Positions 7,061 to 12,627 of a stretch of DNA of 12,627 bases are shown piece by piece. The notes beneath the pieces were generated by a model. That model was not told the DNA's origin. It saw only the letters and a list, made by a program, of their open reading frames with translations, and did no database searches. Within the stretch, counting starts at the first letter, position 1. Each line of letters begins with the position of its first letter. The position numbers were made by a program, and so were the translations under genes. Source of the stretch: Rhizobiaceae bacterium (GTDB lineage: Bacteria; Pseudomonadota; Alphaproteobacteria; Rhizobiales; Rhizobiaceae); the NCBI GenBank assembly GCA_004299545.1, contig SCRB01000647.1:1-12627 (forward strand). Reading direction: 5' to 3'.

Positions 7061-7072
7061 CCTCGATCGAGG
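7061..7072. terminator. Short palindrome between convergent genes
   Basis: CCTCGATCGAGG is a perfect 12-base palindrome in the 21-bp gap between the stops of the solute-binding protein and the TerB-like gene. As RNA it would form only a four-base stem with a four-base loop. The position suits a two-way terminator, but the stem is weak and there is no T-run. Confidence 0.25.
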
Positions 7073-7076
7073 CGCG

Positions 7077-7490
7077 TTATTCCAGCATGCGATGGCGCGC
7101 CTTGGCGGCGCGCTCGATCGCTTCCACGACGGGGGGCTCGATCGCCAGGGCCTCGCGCAACAATTGAAGGATGCGCAATTCCTCCAGCCGCATTTCGAGA
7201 TCCACCGCCGCGACCTCGAAGGAAAGGGCATAGGCCGTGTCGTGGAGCCGCTTGGGAACAACCGTCCGGATCACCGAGAGCACGCGGCTCAACCCGTCGC
7301 CCTGTTGCAGAAGCATCTGGCAGTCGCGTGCGACATCCACCAGCCGCTCATCGTCGAAGTCGACGAAGACAGGCCAGGTGCGGACGATATTGCCGATACG
7401 GATAAGTTCCTCGTCCGTCATATCCCTGTCCGCCGCCGACGTGACCACCATGATGTAGATCAAAGCCTCGTGCACGCTTGGGGAAGACAT
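7077..7490 (-). CDS. TerB-like (tellurite resistance TerB family) small protein
   Basis: This 137-residue, probably cytosolic, all-helical protein resembles the TerB fold. The signature is an acidic motif near the N-terminus, TSAADRDMTDEELIRI (17-32), with a second acidic repeat at VAAVDLEMRLEELRIL (93-108). In TerB proteins such residues bind metal. No other ter genes are present, so tellurite resistance should not be inferred; many such single-domain proteins are of unknown function. AAGGG a few bases upstream supports the ATG at 7490. It is divergent from lysS (216 bp between starts) and convergent to the solute-binding protein. Confidence 0.75.
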   Translation of the reverse strand: MSSPSVHEALIYIMVVTSAADRDMTDEELIRIGNIVRTWPVFVDFDDERLVDVARDCQMLLQQGDGLSRVLSVIRTVVPKRLHDTAYALSFEVAAVDLEMRLEELRILQLLREALAIEPPVVEAIERAAKARHRMLE

Positions 7491-7693
7491 GGATCACCCT
7501 TCATTGACTGTTTCGCGGCAAGGTAATGACGCATCGGCCGCGCCGCAATCGAAAACGGGCTGTCTGCACGTCCAAGGCTCACATTGACCACCGCTGCGTT
7601 GACGCTTAGAGCATTCCGGTGCCATCGGCTTGGTTTTGCCGGTAAAAGGCCGGGAGCGCCGCCTTCGCTTCGCCCCGGATCGGAACGAATAAC

Positions 7694-7703
7694 AGGACAA
7701 GGA
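7694..7703 (+). promoter_or_regulatory. Ribosome binding site of lysS
   Basis: AGGA (7694-7697) lies nine bases, and AAGGA (7699-7703) three bases, before the ATG at 7707. This sets the start there rather than at the frame's first TTG at 7584. Confidence 0.65.
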
Positions 7704-7706
7704 AAA

Positions 7707-9368
7707 ATGCCCGAAAGCCCATGCGGCTCGATCGACCTTACGCCCGAGATCATAGGAGAGGCCGCCACCAGCAAGGCATGGCCCTTCGAAGAAGCGCGCA
7801 AGATCGTCGAGCGGTACAAACGGACGGGCTTTCCAGACATCGTCCTGTTCGAAACCGGTTACGGGCCGTCCGGCCTGCCGCATATCGGCACGTTCGGCGA
7901 GGTGGCGCGCACCTCGATGGTGCGGCACGCCTTTCGTGTCCTCACCGAGGACAAGGTGAAGACGCGCCTGCTGTGTTTCTCGGACGACATGGACGGCCTG
8001 CGCAAGGTGCCCGACAATGTCCCGAACAAGGAACTGCTCGCGGCCAACCTCGGCAAGCCGCTGACGCGCATTCCCGATCCCTTCGGGACACATGAGAGCT
8101 TCGGCCGTCACAACAATGCGATGCTGCGGCGCTTCCTGGACACATTCGGCTTCGATTACGAATTTGCCTCTTCCACCGATTACTACCATTCGGGCCGCTT
8201 CGACGCGACGCTCCTTTCCGTTCTCGCCCATTTCGACGAGATCATGGAGATCATGCTTCCCTCGCTGCGCGAGGAACGCGCCCACACCTATTCGCCCTTC
8301 CTGCCGATCCACCCGGAGACAGGCGTCGTCATGCAGGTGCCGATCGACGGGCGCAATGTCGAAGCGGGAACGATCCTCTGGCACGATCCCGACACCGGCA
8401 AGCGCTATGAGACCTCCGTCACGGGCGGTCATGCCAAGCTGCAATGGAAGCCGGACTGGGCGATGCGCTGGGCGGCGCTCGCGGTCGATTACGAGATGTC
8501 GGGCAAGGATCTGATCGATTCCGTCAAGCTCGCGGGGCAGATCTGCCGTGCGCTTGGCGCGCGACCGCCGGAAGGCTTCAACTACGAACTCTTCCTCGAT
8601 GAAGAGGGCCAGAAAATCTCGAAGTCGAAGGGCAACGGGCTCACTATCGACGAATGGCTGACCTATGCCCCGACCGAGAGCCTGTCGCTTTACATGTTCC
8701 AGCGGCCGAAGACGGCGAAGAAGCTCTATTTCGACGTCATCCCGAAGGCCGTCGACGAATATTATTCCTTCCTCTCCGCCTATTCCCGGCAGGGCTGGAG
8801 GGAGCGCCTCGGCAACCCGGTCTGGCATATCCACAACGGCCGGCCGCCGGCCATCGACCTGCCGGTCTCCTTCGCCATGCTGCTCAATCTCGTCAGCGCG
8901 TCCAATGCAGAAAACAAGGCGGTGCTGTGGGGGTTCATCTCGCGCCATGTCCCCGGTGCCGCGCCTGAAACCCATCCGGAACTCGACCGGCTGACCGGTT
9001 ACGCGATCCGCTATTACGAGGGTTTCGTTAAGCCGGCGAAGGTTTATCGCGCTCCCGACGCTGAAGAGGCGAAGGCGCTAGAGACATTGGCCGCCCGGCT
9101 GGAAGCGGCTCCGGCCGATGCCGGCGCGGAGGAGTTGCAGAACCTCGCGCTCAACGTCGCGCGCGCCATGCCGCGCTATCAGGACCAGAACCGCAAGGGG
9201 CCCGACGGCGGCCCCGGCGTCTCCGTCGCCTTCTTCCAGATGATCTACGAGGTGCTTCTCGGGCAGGAGCGCGGGCCGCGCTTCGGCTCCTTTACCGCAC
9301 TTTACGGCAGGAACGAAACGGTAGCCCTGATCCGCAAGGCGCTCGCGGGAGAACTGGCCGCTGCCTGA
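7707..9368 (+). CDS. lysS: Lysyl-tRNA synthetase, class I
   Basis: This 553-residue enzyme attaches lysine to tRNA-Lys using ATP. It is the class I (archaeal-type) form, found in archaea, spirochaetes and most alphaproteobacteria and often named lysK in rhizobia; it is unrelated to the class II LysS of most bacteria. The class I signatures are both present: the HIGH motif as PHIGT (58-62, in [13 protein letters not shown]) and the KMSKS motif as KISKS (303-307, in [10 protein letters not shown]). Length is normal. The ATG is set by the ribosome site upstream; the preceding in-frame codons do not resemble the family. Nothing like a T-box leader is seen. It converges on the SNase-like gene with only six bases between the stops. 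Confidence 0.97.
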   Translation: MPESPCGSIDLTPEIIGEAATSKAWPFEEARKIVERYKRTGFPDIVLFETGYGPSGLPHIGTFGEVARTSMVRHAFRVLTEDKVKTRLLCFSDDMDGLRKVPDNVPNKELLAANLGKPLTRIPDPFGTHESFGRHNNAMLRRFLDTFGFDYEFASSTDYYHSGRFDATLLSVLAHFDEIMEIMLPSLREERAHTYSPFLPIHPETGVVMQVPIDGRNVEAGTILWHDPDTGKRYETSVTGGHAKLQWKPDWAMRWAALAVDYEMSGKDLIDSVKLAGQICRALGARPPEGFNYELFLDEEGQKISKSKGNGLTIDEWLTYAPTESLSLYMFQRPKTAKKLYFDVIPKAVDEYYSFLSAYSRQGWRERLGNPVWHIHNGRPPAIDLPVSFAMLLNLVSASNAENKAVLWGFISRHVPGAAPETHPELDRLTGYAIRYYEGFVKPAKVYRAPDAEEAKALETLAARLEAAPADAGAEELQNLALNVARAMPRYQDQNRKGPDGGPGVSVAFFQMIYEVLLGQERGPRFGSFTALYGRNETVALIRKALAGELAAA

Positions 9369-9374
9369 ACATGC

Positions 9375-10175
9375 TTACTCCGGCGCTTCTCCGCTTCCGT
9401 CGGTGTCGCGAGGCGGCGGAGGAGAGGCAAGAACGGGTATCGAGGAATAGGCCTTCGGCGGATCGCCGAATATGCCCTTCTTCTCCTCCTTCGCCTTGTT
9501 GACCGCTTCGCGGTAGCGGGCACCGTCGCTTCCGGCCCAGCCGTTCTCGGCCAGCCAGAGCGCCGGATCGTCATCGCCCACCGTGCAGGACACCGTGACG
9601 GGGCCTTTCGTGGCAGGAACATCGCAGGTCAGCGCGCGCCCCCGCAGCCAGGCACGAAAGGCCGTGCACGCCATAAGCCCGCAGGGCCAGGAGCCACCAT
9701 CCAATCGATGACAGGTTTCGTCCCTCGCCACCGGATCGAGTCCTGCCAGCGTTATGTGGTAGCCCGACGCATCGAGCACGCCGGCGGCTTCGGCAACCGG
9801 TTGGTAGAGGATCGTCTTCTTGCGTTCCGTCGGATCGACGGGCGTAGCGGCAGGTTTGGATTCGGCATCTTTGGCCGCTTGCTTCATCGCCGGCTTGACC
9901 GATGATTGTCCCAAAGGCGCCCGCGGCGGCAACCGTTCAAGGTCACTCGAAACGACAGCGCTGCCACCCTCCCCCCGCAAGATGCGGCGCACCGCTTTAT
10001 GCTCGACAAGGGACGGCTTCTTCTGCACGCTCGCGGATGGCGGCGATTGCGGCTCCGTGGACAGCGCCGCTCCGGCATTCCGCGCCTCGATGATCGAGCG
10101 CCCGCCCAGCCAGAGACCGAGCACGAGGCAAAGCCCGCAAAGGCCAAGGACGACGATACGGCCAGGATTGCTCAA
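9375..10175 (-). CDS. Membrane-anchored SNase-like (thermonuclease family) protein
   Basis: This 266-residue protein starts with a single membrane segment (about 7-25), followed by a disordered Pro/Ala/Ser/Lys linker (30-120), so the rest probably lies in the periplasm. About residues 122-240 resemble a staphylococcal-nuclease domain: YHITLAGLDPVARDETC, then WPCGLMACTAFRAWLRGRAL, then ALWLAENGWA and KKGIFGD. Of the three catalytic residues of true nucleases, only the Arg in GRAL and possibly the Glu of DETC have counterparts, so catalysis is doubtful. A Pro-rich tail ends it. The start is TTG, seven bases after the S24 gene's stop, with AGTAGG upstream, which suggests translational coupling in one operon. 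A short in-frame GTG (codon 18) is a poorer start because it cuts the membrane segment. Confidence 0.75.
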   Translation of the reverse strand: MSNPGRIVVLGLCGLCLVLGLWLGGRSIIEARNAGAALSTEPQSPPSASVQKKPSLVEHKAVRRILRGEGGSAVVSSDLERLPPRAPLGQSSVKPAMKQAAKDAESKPAATPVDPTERKKTILYQPVAEAAGVLDASGYHITLAGLDPVARDETCHRLDGGSWPCGLMACTAFRAWLRGRALTCDVPATKGPVTVSCTVGDDDPALWLAENGWAGSDGARYREAVNKAKEEKKGIFGDPPKAYSSIPVLASPPPPRDTDGSGEAPE

Positions 10176-10182
10176 CCCTGGC

Positions 10183-10845
10183 CTACTGGCTCGCCCAGAC
10201 GATCCGCGCCACCCATTCGACGCTTGCCGAAGAGATGGTGCGAGGCGGATGCTCGGGATTGAGCGACATCAGTTCGACCTCTCCGGCCGATCGCCGCTCA
10301 AGCACTTTCGCCATGACTTCGCCGGCGCTCGTCTTCACGACCACCCGGTCGCCCCGCCTGACAGCGGCGTTCGGGTCGACGATCAGAATATCGCCGTGAC
10401 GGTAAAGCGGCAGCATGGAATCGCCGCGCACGCCGAGCGCATAGGTCCCCTCGCCCGCTGGCTCAGGCAATTCGACCAGATCCCAGCCATCGCCCTGCGG
10501 AAAGCCTGCATCCTCGAAAAAGCCACCCGGGCCGGCCTGCGCAAATCCGACCAGCGGCACCGGCGTCGTCTGACGCGGCAGGACGCCGTAGGGAGCGCCG
10601 GAGGGGCTGGACGGCCGTTCTTCGACAAGATGCAGGAATTCGTCCAGCGACGCGCCCGTCGCCTCGATGATCTTGGCGAGCGATTCCGTCGAGGGCCAGC
10701 GCGGCCTGCCATCCGCCGACAGGCGCTTGGACTTGTTGAAAGCGGTCGAATCGAGTCCCGCCCGCCGGGCAAGGCCCGACGGCGAGAGCGAATAACGCTC
10801 GGCGAGCGCGTCGATCGCCGCCCATACGCGTTCATGGGAGAGCAT
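10183..10845 (-). CDS. S24 family (LexA/CI-like) transcriptional regulator with self-cleaving peptidase domain
   Basis: This 220-residue protein has an N-terminal helix-turn-helix (about 18-45: YSLSPSGLARRAGLDSTAFN) and a C-terminal S24 peptidase domain as in LexA and phage CI. The catalytic Ser143 lies in GDSMLP, the general-base Lys180 in GEVMAKVLE, and an Ala104-Gly105 bond is a candidate cleavage site. The Ser-to-Lys distance of 37 equals that in E. coli LexA, and the bond-to-Ser distance is close, so the self-cleavage machinery looks intact. It is not LexA itself: the DNA-binding part differs and its neighbours are not SOS genes. The start is set by AGGGAG at 10852-10857 and by the promoter at 10888-10916, which places the longer ATG at 10887 upstream of the transcript. 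Operon with the SNase-like gene. Confidence 0.85.
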   Translation of the reverse strand: MLSHERVWAAIDALAERYSLSPSGLARRAGLDSTAFNKSKRLSADGRPRWPSTESLAKIIEATGASLDEFLHLVEERPSSPSGAPYGVLPRQTTPVPLVGFAQAGPGGFFEDAGFPQGDGWDLVELPEPAGEGTYALGVRGDSMLPLYRHGDILIVDPNAAVRRGDRVVVKTSAGEVMAKVLERRSAGEVELMSLNPEHPPRTISSASVEWVARIVWASQ

Positions 10846-10851
10846 GATGTG

Positions 10852-10860
10852 CTCCCTTCC
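10852..10860 (-). promoter_or_regulatory. Ribosome binding site of the S24 regulator gene
   Basis: On the minus strand GGAAGGGAG ends six bases before the ATG at 10845. It favours this start over an in-frame ATG at 10887. Confidence 0.7.
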
Positions 10861-10887
10861 GAAACAGGAAAAAATACCTTTTGCCAT

Positions 10888-10916
10888 GTTTTACCGGCGC
10901 CGGACGCACTTGTCCA
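10888..10916 (-). promoter_or_regulatory. Sigma70-like promoter of the S24/SNase-like operon
   Basis: On the minus strand TGGACA (10916-10911) and TAAAAC (10893-10888) are exactly 17 bases apart and match the -35 and -10 consensus at five and four of six positions. Transcription would start near 10881. The spacer contains the perfect palindrome CCGGCGCCGG (10894-10903), a possible operator overlapping the promoter. Confidence 0.5.
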
Positions 10917-10928
10917 GAACGGCCTCCA

Positions 10929-10978
10929 CAGGGACTTGCTCCCTGCCACGAGGGCTCGCTCCTGTCACGGGGAGCAAG
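10929..10978. repeat. Overlapping, mutually exclusive inverted repeats
   Basis: CTTGCTCCC (10935-10943) pairs perfectly with GGGAGCAAG (10970-10978), a nine-base stem around a 26-base loop. CAGGGA (10929-10934) also pairs perfectly with TCCCTG (10940-10945) around a five-base loop. The two hairpins share bases and cannot form together. They lie between the fadJ stop and the promoter of the S24 operon, so they would be in the fadJ 3' RNA rather than in the S24 leader. Confidence 0.45.
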
Positions 10979-10984
10979 AGCGCG

Positions 10985-11005
10985 GATGCCGGCGGTTGCC
11001 GGATC
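10985..11005 (-). terminator. Hairpin overlapping the fadJ stop codon
   Basis: CCGGC (10989-10993) pairs with GCCGG (10998-11002) around GGTT, and the stem extends by GAT/ATC with one bulged base at 10988. It lies at the fadJ stop codon. There is no T-run, so it may be part of a Rho-dependent end or an RNA stabiliser. Confidence 0.3.
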
Positions 11006-12627
11006 AGGCCGCTTTCTTCGCATTCCCGACGCGGTAGGGATCGAAGCGCCGGTAGAAGCTCTCGCCCTTGTCCGCCATGTCGAGAAGAAGCTTCGGTGCC
11101 TTGAATTCGGCGCCGTAGCGTTTGCGCAACCGTTTCGCCAGTTCGACGAATTTCGCCACGCCCATGCCGTCGATATAGGAGAGCGCGCCGCCCGTATAGG
11201 GCGCGAAGCCGAAGGCGAGGATCGAGCCGACATCCGCCTCGCGCGGGTCGATGAGGATGCCTTCCTCCATGAAGCGCGCGGCTTCGAGCGCGATCACTAC
11301 GAGAAAACGCTGCTTCAGTTCCTCGACATCCAGTCCGTCCGGATCCTGCTGCGAATAGAGATCCTTCAGCCCGGCCCAGAGATGCTTCTTCGCCGGTTTC
11401 GGCGGATAATCGTAAAAGCCCTTGCCATTCTTGCGGCCGAGACGGCCATACTTGTCCACCATCGTGTCGATCAGTTTGGCCTGCTCCGGATCGACCGCCT
11501 TTTCGCCAAGGTCGCGGATCGTCTGCTTCATGATCTTCTGCGCGAGATCGACCGCCGTCTCGTCGGTCAGCGCCAGCGGCCCGACCGGCATGCCGGCCAT
11601 TTTGGCGGCGTTCTCGATCATCGCCGCCGGCACGCCCTCGATCAGCATCTTGTAGGCTTCCGACATGTAGCGCAGCACGCAACGATTGACGTAGAAGCCG
11701 CGCGTATCGTTGACGACAACCGGCGTCTTGCCGATGGCGCGGACATAATCGAACGCCGCGGCGATCGCCTTTTCCTCCGTTTTCTTGCCGAGGATGATCT
11801 CGACCAGCATCATGCGGTCCACCGGCGAGAAGAAATGGATACCGATGAAGTTCTTCGGCCGTTTCGAATTTTTCGCCAGCGATGTGATCGGAATGGTCGA
11901 TGTGTTGGACGCGAAGACCGCAGCGGGCTTCAACACGGCTTCGGCCTTTTCGGTTGCGCCCTTCTTCACCTCCGAATCCTCGAACACGGCCTCGATAACA
12001 AGGTCGCACCCGTCGAGCTTGGCAAAATCGTCAGCGGGGGCGATGAGAGAGAGAAGCTTTTCCTTCTCATCCGGCTTTGCCCGGCCTTTCTTGACGAGCC
12101 CATCCATGAGGTTGGCCGAATGCGCCTTGCCCTTCTCGGCGGAAGGCATGTCGCGGTCGACGAGGACGACGGGAATGCCGGCCTTCGCCGTCACATAGGC
12201 GATGCCGGCCCCCATGAACCCAGCGCCAAGCACGCCGATCTTCCGGAATTTCGTCGGCGGCACACCGGCCGGGCGGCGCGCGCCCTTGTTCAGTTCCTGC
12301 AGCGAGACGAAAAGCGAGCGGATCATCATCGCCGCTTCCTTCGATCGAAGGATTTCGGCGAAATAGCGCTGCTCGATCCGGAGCGCGGTGTCGAAAGGGA
12401 CCAACAGCCCTTCGTAGACGCATTTCAGGATCGCCGCCGGGCCGGGATAATTGCCGTAGGTCTCGCGCCGCAGGATGGCGATGGCCGGCGGCCAGAGATT
12501 GGCGCCCGCCGCCGAATAGACGGGGCCGCCGGGCAACTTGAAGCCCTTCTCGTCCCACGGCGCCACCGATTTCAGGCCGGCCGCGATCATCGCCTTCGCC
12601 GCATCCACCAGCTTTTCGGGCGCAACG
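11004..12627 (-). CDS. fadJ: 3-hydroxyacyl-CoA dehydrogenase / enoyl-CoA hydratase multienzyme (5' end outside window)
   Basis: The visible 540 residues are the C-terminal part of a FadJ/FadB-type beta-oxidation protein, which hydrates enoyl-CoA and oxidises the 3-hydroxyacyl-CoA with NAD. The frame is open to the right edge; the family is about 735 residues, so some 195 residues, most of the hydratase domain, lie outside. The NAD-binding motif GVLGAGFMGAG is near 12236-12204. The catalytic pair is His in GIHFFSPVDRM (codon 11837-11835) and Glu in LVEIIL. NDTRGFYVNRC and a duplicated C-terminal helical domain (IDPREADVGSILAFGFAPYT) follow. A GTG at 12608 is in-frame but internal: the residues before it (VAPEKL) continue the family sequence. 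No thiolase gene follows; the next leftward gene is the S24 regulator, 158 bp away with its own promoter. Confidence 0.93.
   Translation of the reverse strand, partial: VAPEKLVDAAKAMIAAGLKSVAPWDEKGFKLPGGPVYSAAGANLWPPAIAILRRETYGNYPGPAAILKCVYEGLLVPFDTALRIEQRYFAEILRSKEAAMMIRSLFVSLQELNKGARRPAGVPPTKFRKIGVLGAGFMGAGIAYVTAKAGIPVVLVDRDMPSAEKGKAHSANLMDGLVKKGRAKPDEKEKLLSLIAPADDFAKLDGCDLVIEAVFEDSEVKKGATEKAEAVLKPAAVFASNTSTIPITSLAKNSKRPKNFIGIHFFSPVDRMMLVEIILGKKTEEKAIAAAFDYVRAIGKTPVVVNDTRGFYVNRCVLRYMSEAYKMLIEGVPAAMIENAAKMAGMPVGPLALTDETAVDLAQKIMKQTIRDLGEKAVDPEQAKLIDTMVDKYGRLGRKNGKGFYDYPPKPAKKHLWAGLKDLYSQQDPDGLDVEELKQRFLVVIALEAARFMEEGILIDPREADVGSILAFGFAPYTGGALSYIDGMGVAKFVELAKRLRKRYGAEFKAPKLLLDMADKGESFYRRFDPYRVGNAKKAA

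Noticed and set aside
7584..7612. TTGACC and TTGACG as -35 elements for lysS
   Set aside because: No convincing -10 element lies 16-18 bases downstream of either, so a promoter could not be supported.
7494..8975. A 493-codon open frame on the minus strand opposite lysS
   Set aside because: It is fully antisense to a secure gene with intact class I synthetase motifs. Long antisense frames are common in GC-rich coding DNA, and its Arg/His/Gly-rich composition shows no domain.
9820..11037. A 405-codon plus-strand open frame across the SNase-like and S24 genes
   Set aside because: It is antisense to two recognisable genes and their promoter, and its Arg-rich, low-complexity product has no motif.
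10891..12009. A 372-codon minus-strand open frame overlapping fadJ in another frame
   Set aside because: It is an out-of-frame reading of fadJ. The fadJ frame carries the NAD-binding motif and the catalytic residues.
1..12627. tRNA or rRNA genes, CRISPR arrays, transposases, phage genes or integration sites
   Set aside because: I looked for regularly spaced repeats, transposase motifs, terminal inverted repeats and tRNA-like cloverleaf ends and saw none. The S24 regulator alone is not evidence of a prophage.

Overview
The window looks like chromosomal DNA from a GC-rich alphaproteobacterium of the Rhizobiales (Hyphomicrobiales). The evidence is a GcrA cell-cycle regulator, a class I (archaeal-type) lysyl-tRNA synthetase, a rhizobial-type PPK2 polyphosphate kinase, and high GC at third codon positions throughout. 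I see no rRNA, tRNA, CRISPR array, insertion sequence or phage structural gene. Almost all of the sequence is coding.

Left part (1-3857), cell cycle and phosphate. gcrA reads rightward from 82, behind two adjacent GANTC methylation sites. Convergent to it is a leftward pair, phoR (sensor kinase) then phoU (phosphate-signalling regulator). Divergent from phoR is ppk2 (polyphosphate-dependent nucleotide kinase). The striking point is absence. In the rhizobial loci I remember, the phosphate transporter pstSCAB lies between phoR and phoU, and the response regulator phoB lies between phoU and gcrA. Here phoR and phoU are 129 bp apart, phoU and gcrA are 56 bp apart, and none of those five genes is present.

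Middle (3896-7490). A leftward membrane glycosyltransferase of family GT2 carries an N-terminal MshEN/GspE-N-like domain. It is divergent from an orphan periplasmic solute-binding protein (SBP_bac_3 type) with no ABC permease or ATPase beside it. The 313 bp between them hold a short tandem repeat with an 11-bp period plus an inverted third copy. A small TerB-like protein follows, convergent to the binding protein.

Right part (7707-12627). lysS (class I lysyl-tRNA synthetase) reads rightward. Convergent to it is a leftward two-gene operon: an S24/LexA-like regulator with an intact self-cleavage signature, then, seven bases after its stop, a membrane-anchored SNase-like protein with a degraded active site. 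Upstream of that operon is the 3' three quarters of a fatty-acid oxidation multienzyme gene (fadJ/fadB type), which runs off the right edge. The gap between fadJ and the S24 gene contains several hairpins and a good sigma70-like promoter with a palindromic spacer.

All assignments are from reading motifs and open frames. No database search was run.
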